Source: Rosa chinensis
Lineage: Eukaryota; Streptophyta; Magnoliopsida; Rosales; Rosaceae
Reading direction: 5' to 3'
Assembly (NCBI RefSeq): GCF_002994745.2
Contig: NC_037089.1
Coordinates: 22,119,641-22,183,640, forward strand
Length of the DNA stretch: 64,000 bases
A program made the translations under genes and the position numbers. Below, one piece after another: positions 1 through 10,228 of the stretch. How positions within the stretch are numbered: the first letter of the stretch is position 1; every line of letters starts with the position of its first letter. The notes beneath the pieces are model-generated. The model was not told where the DNA came from, searched no databases, and saw only the letters and a list, made by a program, of their open reading frames with translations.

Positions 1-1070
1 CAACACCACAACTCGTCTTAGAGATCCCAAATTTCACTATTCTTACCAATATCAAGAGCTTGGAGCAAGGAGAAGGAGGTGACTACCACCACATCATGTT
101 CTTGGAGACCCATCTCCACCACCTCTTCCGGCATCATCAATAGTCACCCTTTACTTTCTATCTCTTTATGTATTTGATGTTTAATAGAATGTTGAAGCTT
201 GTGTATCTAGCTATGTGTGAGTAGTGAACTAGGTGGGGCTAGGGTTGAATGCCCTAGCCAAACTTGCTTGTATTGATGCTTTTGTTTATAAATTGATGCA
301 AATTCATGTTGTCATTCTCACATGCTAAGTCAATAGTTGAATGCATCACTTAGACCTAATCAATTTGAGTTATATGTTTGCCATGACATGAAGTTTTTCC
401 TAGAGATTGATTACCTTTAGGCAAAAAGGGAGCATGAAAGCACACCATGTGTGCATGTGAGGGTAGTGAGCTAAAATCACCTAGAGATAGGATTGGTTTG
501 CTTGCTTGGTTACCTAAACTCTAAGCTTTATGCATTTAGGGGCAAAGGATTGAGACCTATCCGGTAATTGAATTTGTCTCTAGGTAGTTAGCTCTAAACT
601 TATCTGGTTAGAGTTAATAAAATGAAAGGGGTTTAAGCCTTAGTAGTCCTATCCGGATTCTAAGAGGGTAGTTGGACAATTAGCTTTGCATCATTCATAT
701 TCAATTGCTTTAATGCTTGCAAGGGAGGCAAAAGGTGAAACCCGATGCCCTAACTCCCATCCATTTGATAACAACTTGTTTTGTTTAACTTAGTTTATAT
801 TACTTGCTTTCATTGTTTCAATTTGAATAGAAACCAATCTCAAAATCAAAATCAAATCTCTACACACCATCTTGCACATACTCACCATGAACTTTGGTTC
901 ATTTGTGAGTCTTTGTTTGTGATTGTACATTTGCATATTCTTCTAGTTTTTCCGTAGGTTTTCCCTAGCTAGGAAAGGATTTACCAATCCTCGTGGGTTC
1001 GACATCCTTACTTAATCCCCTATTCTATAACTTGTACCTCTTGCACTTGAGGGTGGCTTTAATGCTAACA
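1..1070 (+). mobile_element. 3' part of an LTR (solo LTR or element end), cut by the window edge
   Basis: No long frame is open here. The stretch reads as non-coding LTR-like sequence and ends in a U5-like block (GGTTCGACATCC, then CTTGCACTTGAGGG) and a terminal ...GCTAACA, after which a Harbinger ORF1 frame starts at once. The simplest reading is an LTR inserted into the Harbinger ORF1, with the 3' border at about 1060-1072. The 5' border and its target duplication lie outside the window, so family and completeness cannot be fixed. Confidence 0.5.
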
Positions 1071-1072
1071 AA

Positions 1073-1321
1073 AGGCAACAACAATTCGAGGAAGGTCAAC
1101 TAATTGAGCAACGCGCTGAGGATGGCCGCACGATGATGGTGGATCCAGCAATATTTACTGCAAGAAAGAGGAGTTATTGGGAGAGGAAGCAACAACAGAT
1201 AATTGATAAGGAGACAGGAAACTCAAGCATCCCAGAACAATCTCAAGATCCTACACCCCCAGAAGGAGACGACACAAGCTTAGCCACTTATGATCCAGTT
1301 CATGAGACATCTTGGATGTAA
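1073..1321 (+). pseudogene. C-terminal piece of PIF-Harbinger ORF1 (Myb/NAM-associated type)
   Basis: The frame is open from the LTR border through RQQQFEEGQLIEQR and a run ending SYWERKQQQII, then an acidic tail ending HETSWM and a TAA stop. The basic/Gln helix followed by a variable acidic tail resembles the NAM-associated C-terminal region found in plant Harbinger ORF1 proteins, which help the transposase bind DNA. The N-terminal DNA-binding part is missing because the LTR at 1-1070 interrupts the gene. The ATG at 1133 is probably internal. The gene is convergent with the transposase at 1601, as expected for one element. Function is inferred from context more than from motif strength. Confidence 0.5.
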
Positions 1322-1600
1322 TCAATATTAGTTTATATTATTGTTGTTGTTATTGCTATTTGTTAATTGCTTTAAATTGTATGTGTTTTAAGTTATGAAA
1401 ATAAAAATTATTTTATTGAGTAGATCATCTTCTTAATAAAGCATTGAACTTTTATTTTCATAATAAAGCATGATCTTATTGAGTAAAAGCACACCACATA
1501 AAGTAAAAGCACACCACACAAAGTAAAAGCAAACTAGGTCATGTCCACTTATCATGACAACATGGCCACTTATTGAAAGCAATAAATTTAAAACTCCTCA
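1322..1600. other. Spacer between the convergent Harbinger ORFs
   Basis: AT-rich non-coding sequence. It holds short direct repeats of about 20 bp built on AAGTAAAAGCACACCACA (about 1480-1530). No gene is seen. Confidence 0.6.
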
Positions 1601-2661
1601 CTAGTGGTTCTGATTAGCTTGTAGCTTCATGGTCCATAGGTGATCGACTAGATCGTCTTGGAGGTTTTTATTCATCACTGGACATCTAACCTTCCTATAA
1701 CGACGCAAGAATTGATATAGTTGTTGCGGATTGCGATCAACATCTGTGTCAATTAGTGGTCTGGCATATATCTCTGCTTTCTTTGGTCTAGTTGGGATAT
1801 CATTGGAATCAAATGGCTCTGCTGCATCTTCATCATGTTCATCTTCAACAATCATATTGTGCAAGATAATACACGTCATCATGATGTATTGAAGGTTCTC
1901 CTTACTCCACCCACGAGCTGGTCCTCCTATGATTGCCCAACGAGCTTGGAGAATACCAAATGCTCTCTCCACATCTTTTCTGTATGCTTCCTGCATCCTT
2001 GTGAAATGTTGTGTATGCGGACTCCTCGGGTTTCTAATTGCTTGTACGAATGACCCCCATTTAGGATATATGCCATCAACTAGGTAATAAGCTTGGCCAT
2101 AGTGCCTATTACTTACCTGGTAGCTCACTTCAGGGGTTTCACCAAGGCAGGCCTCATTGAACAATGGTGAACATCCAAGGACGTTAAGATCATTCAGGGA
2201 ACCTGGAAGTCCGAAGAAGGCTTACCAAATCCAAGTATTGTAGGAGGCCACCGCTTCCAAGATGATTGTCGGCTTCCCCTTGTAGCCAGTATACTGCCCT
2301 GCCCATCCGGTGGGGAAATTTTTCCACTGCCAGTGCATACAATCAAGGCTCCCGATCATCCCCGGGAATCCCCTTTCTGCAGCTTTGTTGAGTAGCAGTC
2401 GCAAATCTGCCGGTGTTGGTTGGCGGAAGTAAGTCTCATGGTACACATTCCAGATTGCTTTCGTGAAGTGCTCAAAAATCTCAATAGCAGTGGACTTCGC
2501 AATATATAGGTAATCATCGCAAAAGCCAGCTGTGATGCCATACGCTAGCATCCTCATGGCGCATGCAATCTTTTGTTCAGTGGACAAGCTGACTCTCCCA
2601 GTAGCATCTCTTTTCTGAACAAAATATGGGTCGTAGTTGGCCACGTTGCGCATCATCTTAT
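1601..2661 (-). pseudogene. PIF-Harbinger transposase, C-terminal two thirds (HARBI1-like DDE nuclease)
   Basis: DDE_4/HARBI1-type transposase, which cuts and pastes the element. Read on the minus strand it begins at the Gypsy insertion point with MMRNVANYDPYF. It carries the three catalytic acids in context: D in IGSLDCMHW, D in YYLVDGIYPKW, and E in KDVERAFGILQARW. One in-frame TAA at 2222-2224 follows SYNTWIW, where the family normally has a His, and the same frame then continues through AFFGLPGSLNDLNVLG to the end at 1601. The N-terminal third lies across the Gypsy element at 14190-14454. The gene is therefore dead by insertion and by the nonsense codon, although the catalytic triad is preserved. 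Confidence 0.88.
2657..2661 (+). repeat. Target-site duplication of the Gypsy element, left copy (CTTAT)
   Basis: CTTAT directly precedes the LTR start TGTTAACG and recurs at 14185-14189 directly after the LTR end AAGTACA. Joining the flanks restores the transposase frame. Confidence 0.93.
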
Positions 2662-3176
2662 TGTTAACGTTCAAAGTTCAGCGGTAGCTAAACCTTTACT
2701 AACGCTGGTCTGATGGGCGGACCACTATCAAGGATACTCCAAGTTCCCGCTACCTGTCAAGTAAAATACAGAGGGCGTCAGAGGGGAGACCGCGCTGGGC
2801 GGTCTTCTCTTCTCCGATGCCTAAGGTAGTCAATGTATTTATGTTGACAAAGTAACAGTAGGTAAGTATTAATTGCGTAATCAATGAGGAGAGAGGAGAG
2901 AACCTTTTATAGGTGAAGAAGGAGTTGATCTTCTTCATGTTTTCGATGTGGGACTGAACATGCTTCAGTCCCCAGCTTCTGGAGCTTCTGATGCTGTCTT
3001 GGCGCGGCGTGTGGCGGCGCGTTAGCCGTGATCTGGGGGCAAGCCGGGGCTCAGGCGGTAGCCTGCTTGGCAGTGTTCCCGTAGGTCACTCCTTTGGCGG
3101 GAGTTGGTACCGCTAGTGGTAGCATGAGCGTGGCTTATTATAGCTAATTATGCTTGCAAATGCCTATGTAAGTACA
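2662..3176 (-). repeat. 3' LTR of the Tat element (left copy)
   Basis: 515 bp, matching 13670-14184. It contains a TATA-like CCTATAAAAGG on the minus strand (about 2902-2913), also found in the other LTR and, as CCCATAAAAGG, in the related solo LTR at 19246. Confidence 0.93.
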
Positions 3177-3190
3177 AGTCCCCCAAGTCC
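3177..3190 (-). promoter_or_regulatory. Polypurine tract of the Tat element
   Basis: On the minus strand GGACTTGGGGGACT abuts the 3' LTR. This is where plus-strand DNA synthesis would be primed. Confidence 0.75.
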
Positions 3191-4668
3191 TCAGTCAAGG
3201 AGGGCAATCTTGGTTGGGGAGTTGCCTAGCGGTTCAAAGCGTTGCTTCCGCCAGTCTTGCAAAAGCATAATTAGCGTCAGTGCGTTGTCAACCATGGACC
3301 TACTGAGCAAACGCTTTATACCCTTTTGGGTGGGCCCCTGCTAGGCCCATGCTAGGCCCCTAGGGAGTTCCCCACTCCCCAGCTAAGATAGACCTCCGTT
3401 TGGCCGGTGTATTGTTTGTTGAGGGGAGCTGCACTGAGCAGAGGGTGTTGGGTAGCGAACCCACTCTTTGATACCCAAGTAGCGGGGGTCAACATGCCTG
3501 ATCAGGGCCGTCGAAGACTGTGTTGACACGTCCCCCTATCTGTCCCGGAGGACCATGTTTTGACTGCCACGCCGCATTGCTGTTGTTCTTAAAGTGAGGC
3601 GTGGCCTCGGGAATCGCCGCTGGCGGAAGTACCTCCGCTGGTGATAAGTGGCCGGAATTGTCGGTAGGACCTGCCTGGCGCATGGCGTTGTAGTCAGCGG
3701 CGACTGTATTCCCAGGTGTTAAGGGAGGAGTTGCTTGCAAGATGGAAAGGGAGAAGTTCCGCTAGCGGAGTTGCGCTTAGCGGAGAATGTCTCACCTACC
3801 AGATGGAAAGAGAGAAGTTCCGCTAGCGGAGTTGAGCTTAGTGGAGACTGTCTCGCTTGTAAGATAGAAAGGGCGAAGTTCCGCTTATTGATTTTCATTT
3901 TCCGATAGTCTTCTTGGACAGACGCTTCGTGTAATGGTGTCTGACACGTGGCGTACATATATTGGATTAGCGTGTGCGATAATGTTTCTTCAGCAAGCAC
4001 GTCACCTCATCATTAATGCGAGTAATTATTGAATTTGTAACAGAGGCGTCGCCTCAGTTAATCCGGAAAGTAACTGCGCCCGTGGGGCACGTGTACGGTT
4101 GTGGTGCGATGTCATTTTTTCAACGGATGGCCGAGATTAACTTGATGTGGACATAAAATGGGGGGAAATCCGTAGGTTTGATACTTTGTGACTTTTGCTT
4201 GTTATCGTCGTCTTCAAGCTTGGCCCTGTGTTTTGAGAAGCAGACTGCCAGTACGTCGTGAAATTGTCGATCGTCGAAGCACGAAAGTTATCTGAGGTAG
4301 AGATACCTTTTACTTCGCCACAGTCTTCATCTCTAAGGTTGGTACTCCGAATCTCACCCCTATTCCATTGAATCTGTGTTTTGTTTCGTCGATCGATTTT
4401 TTTTTTTGGATTTCGATTTTGGGGTGCTCTGTTGTTTTTGACATGATATGAGGGTGTGAGGTGGGTTTTGGGGCTGATTTTTGGTGTTTGATAGAGAGAT
4501 GGGGTTTTAGGGATTTCCTGGGTGGTGGAATCTGGGCTATGTGCGAATGTGTTGTGTTCTTGTTTTGGTAGCTTCTGGGAAATTGTTCTTGATGTTCTTG
4601 GGTATAACTGACAAGGGGATGGCCTAGATCTTGTATACACTGACTGGCTGTGGGTTTTAGGGATTAGG
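3191..4668. other. Non-coding part of the Tat element between the 3' LTR and the antisense gene
   Basis: No credible gene. Open frames on both strands here lack family resemblance. At 3740-3890 there are about two and a half copies of a 65-bp tandem unit containing GAAGTTCCGCTAGCGGAGTTG-like sequence. The stretch before 4669 probably holds the promoter and leader of the plus-strand gene, but no clear TATA box was chosen. Confidence 0.6.
3740..3890 (+). repeat. Short tandem repeat, unit about 65 bp
   Basis: The block GATGGAAAGGGAGAAGTTCC plus GCTAGCGGAGTTG and GCTTAGCGGAGA repeats with small changes (AGATGGAAAGAGAGAAG, then AGATAGAAAGGGCGAAG). Each unit holds the palindromic core CCGCTAGCGG or a decayed form of it. 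Confidence 0.75.
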
Positions 4669-5549
4669 ATGGCTAGCGTCATAGAGATTTCGAGCAGTGA
4701 GGATTTCGGGTCTGACGTGTCGCTCGACGTGGCGGCTAGGGTGTTTATTGACTCGTTGCGTCCATCTACCCCTGCAGGAATCTCACTGTCCGAACCGCTA
4801 GACATCGTCCCGCTGCAGACCATACCCCGGGAAGTTGGCATGGGTCGCGCTGGTCGCCCCGAGAGTTCTAGGGTGAGAGAGGATGTCGCCGAGCATGACA
4901 GGCGGGAAGAGAGGCTGGCGAGCAACAGTGCTGCGAGCGGTTCCGGTGGTGGGATGAAGGAAACTGGTGAAGAAGTTGAGTCTGCGTGGGTTCTCAGTGA
5001 CGGCACAGCAGTCGATGAGGCTGGAGGACCGATGACTGTGGCCGCCGTCGACAGCGTGAAGCGGGTGTTCCGTTTGCCTGTTGTGGTGAAGCTGCGTCCA
5101 CCGCTGAAGGATGAGCGAGTGTAGATCCTAACTGCGGGGCATGCCGCCGTACACGAGGTAATCTTCCGCCAGGGTGTGACATTCCCGCTATTGCCCAACC
5201 TCCAAATCCTGGTTTGCGAGTTTGGCCTCGCTTTTGGGCAGATTTTCCCTAACATGTGGCGGTTGCTGTTGGCGCTCAACTCGCTATAGATCCTGAGTGG
5301 TTGCGAGGGTCCTACTGTGGCGGAGGTGCTGCACTTCTATGAGTTGGTGTATGTGAGGAGTCAAGGATGCAGCGGGCAAGTGAATCTGAGCTGCCGCCAG
5401 GGGGCGCCGAAGCTAATCGAGAATTTAAGGGATACCATGTCGCCCTAGCGGGGGACTTAGTGTGTTGCCACCGTCGGATGGGAATACCAGGCTGGGGCCA
5501 ACGATGGAGAGCCGACCTTTAAGATTAAGTCAGAATTCCAACCTATCCG
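4669..5549 (+). pseudogene. First exon of the Tat antisense extra gene (putative plant transposon protein domain)
   Basis: The frame begins MASVIEISSSEDFGSDV, an acidic low-complexity N-terminus, and is open for 151 codons to a stop at 5122. Beyond the stop the conceptual translation still shows a recognisable region: VTFPLLPNLQILVCEFGLA, then IFPNMWRLLLALNSL, then HFYELVYVRSQG and VATVGWEYQAG. This pattern matches the Transposase_28-like / putative gypsy-type transposon domain that accompanies plant Tat elements. Several in-frame stops interrupt it (5122, about 5286, about 5446). A donor GTTGTAAGT near 5549 ends the exon. The protein's role in the element is unknown. It lies antisense to, and downstream of, the pol genes. 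Confidence 0.65.
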
Positions 5550-5628
5550 AGGTTGTAAGTCTGTCAGTGGCTATAGTTTATTTTGTTTGTGTAAGTGTTG
5601 TACTGACCACTTGAGTTTTTTTGTGTAG
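5550..5628 (+). other. Predicted intron 1 of the antisense gene
   Basis: Donor GTAAGT follows CCGAGGTT and the acceptor TTTTTTTGTGTAG lies before GGGGCTGCGC. The size, about 80 bp, is normal for plants. Confidence 0.55.
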
Positions 5629-5773
5629 CGGGGCTGCGCTACAATCTGACGCGCGAAGAGGAATGTCGCTTGGCAAGGATCCGCGGCTGCTGGCAGAACC
5701 GTAACTTGCTAGATTTCTGCCTACTTACTGGTTGGGAGTTGCTGGTCGATCAACAATTGACATGAGCCCTTGG
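5629..5773 (+). pseudogene. Middle exon of the antisense gene
   Basis: It translates as GLRYNLTREEECRLARIRGC followed by WQNRNLLDFCLLTGWELL, then a TGA about 15 nt before a donor (GGTAAGTAG). The conceptual product links the transposon-protein domain at 4669-5549 with the coiled-coil exon that starts at 5859. The stop near the 3' end suggests decay or a slightly different donor. Confidence 0.5.
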
Positions 5774-5858
5774 TAAGTAGCTTTCGCTGACAAGTGTTTT
5801 AGTCTGGTTACCGTCAGGCTGACTTGCCTTTCTTTTTTTTTTTTTTTTTTTTTTTTAG

Positions 5859-7375
5859 ATTTTTCGCCAGGCAATAGAGCTAGTCGCGAGGCGTTCGAGA
5901 CAGCCATGGACCGTGCTGAGATCAATAATTTTCTGGAGAGCATGTATCCCTCTGGGCTGGCGGCCCAACATATAGTTGTGGATCCAGAGACATTGGCGGT
6001 GAGCCAGTCCGAGACGTCGGTGGTTCTACCGATACCGCTTCACTCCCACCTCGGCCCGAACGGCTCGCCCGTGGTGCAAGCGGGAGCCTATGGAAGCAAT
6101 GTCTCTGTTGCGCCAGTGCAGCAGGAGAGGATGCCAACCACTAGGCGTGGGTTGCGGAAGGAGAGGGTGGCGCCCTACGAGGAGCCAATGACCATTGCGG
6201 GGCTGGAGCCGCAGGTGGGAGATATCCATGTAGCCTTCGGTGTGACACGATTGATACCGCTAGGGAAGCGGCGGCAAAACGACCCGGTCGACGTGGATGA
6301 GGCAGCCGATGAGGATACCCTTGGGGTCCGCCAGCGGAAGAAGGCAAGGCAGGCCCTCCTGAAGGCAACTGTGGCTGCTGGGCCGGAGGTGCAAGCGAGT
6401 GACCTCGACTCGTTTGCCGCATATGCCGAATTCCTGATGGAGGCTGAGCGGGAGTTCATCTTTGATCTCTGCCAGCGGTTGGGTTTCGGCGGACTAGAGG
6501 GGATCGTACGCTCCACCGCCATTGAACAGTCATCCTACAACTCAGCCTTCGGGCACCTGTCGGTTGGGCTACATGAGATGTTGTTGGCAACCTCCAAGAA
6601 ACCCCTGGTGGAGCGGCAGCTTAGGGAGGAGATGGCGGGTCTCCAGAGGGAGAGGGAGCTGGCGGAGACTAAGGACAGCTTGGCGGACGCGGAGCGGTGC
6701 CTGACCAAGGTAGAATGTGATGCCGCTGATGCTCGCGGCAAGCTCTCTTTGGCCGTTGCGCGGGACGTGGAGCGGAATGACCATGTCTCCAAGCTAGAGC
6801 AAGACATGGCCCTGTTGAAGGATCATGTAGCGGCCAAGGCAAAGAAAGTTGAGATCCTTCAGCGGGAATCTCCCGCCAAGTCTGCTGAGTTGAAAAAGTT
6901 AGAGGGTGAGGTTGGCCGTCTGCGGGCGGAGGGGAAGCGTGCTACTTCTGCGGCTGTGGAACAGTTCAAGCAGTTGGCAGAATATAAGAAAGCCATGACC
7001 GAGGCGGCGAAGGCCAGCGCCATGGCCAACGTGGAGCTGCTGAATCAGAAGGGTGCTATCAACTGGGTCAAGGCATCCCAGCCTGCCGGACCGCCAAGTC
7101 GTGATGCACCGCCCGCGAGGGATGTGGTTCCCGCTGAGGCTGAAGGTGCTTGCTCGGGTAGCGGTGAAAGTGGTATGCATCCGGCGGAAGATTCTCAGCG
7201 GACTCCTCCTACTCTGTCCGAGGTCTCCCGCGCTGGCTTTTTGGCTACCCACACTCGAGAAGACGGTACCGTTTTTACGCTGAGTCTTACTGCCCGTGGG
7301 TCCGACCAGACTAGTCGTCAGTCCGTGCAACAGCCGCCGGAGGGCGAGACTGTCGCTGAAGCCCCTAAGGAATGA
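5859..7375 (+). CDS. Last exon of the Tat antisense extra gene: long coiled-coil protein
   Basis: Exon 3 begins after a long T-tract and TTTTAG at 5858, reads FSPGNRASREAFETA, and joins the 489-residue frame whose first ATG is 5906. Residues 1-120 (from that ATG) are mixed. Residues 130-150 are basic (RQRKKARQALLKA). About 210-380 are heptad-rich and strongly charged (EEMAGLQRERELAETK, then SKLEQDMALLKDHVAAKAKK), so a long coiled coil is expected. The last 100 residues are Pro/Ser/Gly-rich. GC content is clearly higher than in the host flanks. It is the only long undamaged frame in the element and runs opposite to pol. Antisense coiled-coil products of this kind accompany the transposon-protein domain in Tat elements; the biochemical role is not known. 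Confidence 0.65.
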
Positions 7376-7425
7376 AGATGACTTCCCCACCCGGAGTATT
7401 GCCGCTGAGGCCTTTGTCTTGCCCC

Positions 7426-7477
<52 letters not shown>

Positions 7478-8144
7478 CTACGGCTTATTGTAATTGAACA
7501 ATATTTTTGGACGGGTAGTTCCGACCTCTAATACAATTTGTATTTTGCAAAGTGTGGATGTGTTTGCTGATTGCAATGTTTGCATTTGTTCGAACCGCTA
7601 AAGTGTTGACTGTTGTTTTGTGGCTCACTGAAACATTAAAGGGATTAAAATTGTTCCAAGTACACGTCGTAGCGGACGTAGTCTGCCGAATATTGTTGGC
7701 GTTGCCAGTTGATTCTTGTGTTTGGACTTGGCAACAATGGTTTGAATAATTCCTCGTTTCATTGATAGCTGATATGTCAACGTTTACAAAAAGCGGGGTT
7801 GTACCCGTTGGGTAGCTTCCCTCAGCTAAATATTTTGTCAAAAATTTAGCTAAGTCAAGATGCTCTAGGGTAGCGGTATGACTATTTATAGTAATACCGA
7901 AGGTGTTCGGTATTCCAAGGGTGGGTCGTTGTGACGCCATCCTTGTCCATCAGGTAGAATGTGCCGGGGCTAGCGATTTCCACTATATTGTATGGACCCT
8001 CCTAAGTTGGGCGGAGTGCCGTTGGCGGTGGAATGACTTCCTTCATTACCCAGTCCCCAGTTGGAGGTTCCGGGCCTTGACCTTGGCTTTATAGAAACGT
8101 GATACCCGCTGCTTGTTTTGCAAATTGTGCAGATGGGCCTTGTG
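7376..8144. other. Non-coding spacer between the antisense gene and integrase, with a TA microsatellite
   Basis: This lies between the converging ends of the antisense gene and integrase. A (TA)n tract of about 50 bp lies at 7431-7482. The remaining sequence has no open frame of recognisable family and is probably shared 3' UTR. Confidence 0.6.
7431..7482. repeat. (TA)n microsatellite
   Basis: An uninterrupted alternating TA run of about 25 units, directly after the antisense gene. Confidence 0.95.
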
Positions 8145-9235
8145 TCATTTTTCCTCTAGGAGGTCTCTGTCAAGGTCGACTCCTTCGCCGTTGGTCTCGG
8201 GGCAGTAGCCTTCGACTCTAGCGGTGGGTTGAGTTACGGCCTCAGTTCCGAACATCATGCAGAATGGTGTTTCACCAGTGGCGGAAGTTGGGGTGGTTCT
8301 GATGGCCCATAACACTTCCGGCAGTTTTTTCGCCCATAATCCCTTAGCGTCGTTGAGCTTCTTTTTTAGCAATTTTTTGATTATTTTATTTGCTGCTTCG
8401 ACCTGGCCTTTAGTTTAGGGGTGAGCGACAGATGCAAAACTCATCTTGGTGCCCAAGTTAGCGGTGAAAGATATAAGTTCTCTGTTGTTGAACTGCGTGC
8501 CGTTGTCTGTGATGATGGTGTGAGGGACACCATAGCGGCAGTAGATGTTCTTCCAGAGGAAGTGAGTTACCTTGGCGGTGGTTATTGCCGTTAGTGGTTC
8601 TGCCTCGATCCACTTGTTATTGTAGTCAATGGTAACAATGATATATTTGAACTGGCCTTTGGCAGTTTGGAATTTGCCCATCAAGTCAAGGTCCCAGGTC
8701 GAGTGGATCCATGGGCCGATGATGATCGACAGTGGTTCTGCTGGGGCGTGTGGGAGATCAGCATATTGTTGACATTTGTGGCAAGATTTTGATATCCTCC
8801 TGGCGTCGTCGCTGAGTGTAGGCCAAAAGTAGCCTTGTCACATTATGCAGTTGGCCAAGGACCTGGCGCCTGAGTGGTTGCCGCACTCTTCGCCGTGTAT
8901 CCTTGTCAGCACGACCTTTCCCTCCTCTGGGGTTAGACACCGGAGGTTGGGGTGGGTGAACCCCTGGCGGTAAAACTTGTCATTTTGGATGTTGTAGCAG
9001 GTTGCTCTCCGCTTGAGCTGTCGGGCTTCGATCTTGTCTTCTGGCAATGTTCCATTACGTTTGTACTCGATGATCTCTTTCATCCAACCGGGATTGACCT
9101 CAATGTTGAAGATTTCCGCTAGGGTTTTTGTTATGCTAGGCCTGTCAAGATACTCCACCCTTGTGTCCGCCGGACTCTGGTGTGGTTGAGCGGTTGCTAG
9201 TCTTGCCAGTGAATCAGCCGTGGCGTTCTTTTCCC
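8145..9235 (-). pseudogene. Integrase of the Tat element
   Basis: The retroviral-type integrase inserts the cDNA copy. On the minus strand the zinc-binding HHCC region ends in HKCQQYADLP. The DDE core follows with D in IVTIDYNNKWIEAEP, D in HTIITDNGTQF, and E in KGQVEAANK, then the C-terminal LWAIRTTPTSATGETPF block typical of Gypsy integrases. Reading is broken by a TGA at 8838-8840 and a TAA at 8415-8417, each explicable by one C-to-T change (CGA and CAA), and by frame changes between the blocks. All catalytic acids remain, but the gene cannot give a full protein. Confidence 0.88.
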
Positions 9236-9540
9236 TGGGGATCTGTGTGATGGTGTGAAATTTGAATTTTTTTAGGAGCGTCTTGACGTATTCCAAATAT
9301 GCCGCCAACTGTTGGACCTTGGCCTGGAAACTGTCGTTGACTTGGTTAACGACAAGCTGAGAGTTGTTGAATATATTAACACTGTCAGCTCCCGAGTCTA
9401 TGGCGAGGAGTAAGCCGGCAATGAGGGCTTCATACTCCGTCATGTTGTTTGAGGCTTTGAAATTGAACTTCAACGCGTACTCCACGTCTAGCCCCCCGGT
9501 CCTGTCAGGATAACTCCGGCGCCGCTGGCCTTGGTGCAGG
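9236..9540 (-). pseudogene. Archaeal-type RNase H (aRNH) domain, second RNase H of Tat elements
   Basis: The domain begins LHVDGSACTKASGAGVILTG (about 9560-9500), shifts frame, and continues ALKFNFKASNNMTEYEALIAG to KNATADSLARLATA. DGS and the E of MTEYEAL are present. The third acid, normally in a SDSQLV motif, is Asn here (NIFNNSQLVVNQV), a GAC-to-AAC type change at a metal-binding residue. The duplicated RNase H next to integrase identifies the Tat lineage. Confidence 0.8.
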
Positions 9541-9730
9541 CGGAGCCGTCCACGTGTAGGTTCTAGTTTGATTGCTGGGGGGCTGGCTCCTCGGCGATTA
9601 TCATTGCTGTGCTGGGCTGTGCTTCTATGTTGGGATCATCCTGCCGCTCAGTGAAGCCAGCAATGAAGTCCGCCACTGCTTGGCCCTTCATGGCGGCTCT
9701 TGGTTTGTAGTCAATGTCGAACTCGTTGAG

Positions 9731-10228
9731 CTAGATGGCCCATTTGCTGAGGCGCCCCGAGTGCTCCGGGTTCTGCATTACCTGCCTCAGCGGCTGGTTC
9801 GTTAAGACATGAATTGTGTGAACCTGAAAATACTGGCGGAGGCGCCTAGCTGTCGTGATGAGTGCAAGAGCGAGCTGTTCCAGGGGTGGATATCTTGTTT
9901 CGGCCTCATTCATGCCTCTGCCGGGGTAGAATACGGGGAGCTCATCCTGGCCTTCCCGCCTAACAATGGCGCAGCTTTCCGTTGTCTGTGATACCGCTAG
10001 GTATATGTATAGTGTCTCCCCCCGTACAGGAATGGAGAGGAGTGGTACTGCCACCAAGTACTCTTTCAAGCTCTGGAACGCCGCCTCACAGTTTGGGTTC
10101 CAGTCGATGACTTTCTTGTAGGTTGTTTTTAGGACTTTGAAAAATGAGAGACATCTGTCAGTGAATCTGGAGAAAACTGAGAGAGAGCGGTTAGCTTGCC
10201 CTGGAGACTCTGAACGTGCTTCTTCCAT
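9731..10228 (-). pseudogene. RNase H of the Tat element (RT-linked)
   Basis: It follows RT in another frame. It reads WNPNCEAAFQSLKEYLVAVP, then LYIYLAVSQTTESCAIVRRE, PVFYPGRGMNEAETRYPPLE and HTIHVLTNQPLRQVM, the usual Gypsy RT-linker and RNase H sequence. In LYLAVS the first catalytic Asp of the domain is normally absent in Tat elements, which is one reason the second RNase H was acquired. A TAG at 9731 and a frame change from RT break it. Confidence 0.8.

Noticed and set aside
4137..5279. 380-codon minus-strand open frame in the Tat element
   Set aside because: Its Ser/Thr/Pro-rich product resembles no family and it is antisense to the transposon-protein domain, which is the better supported coding strand.
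7296..7493. Frame ending in a run of alternating Ile and Tyr
   Set aside because: Translation of the TA microsatellite.
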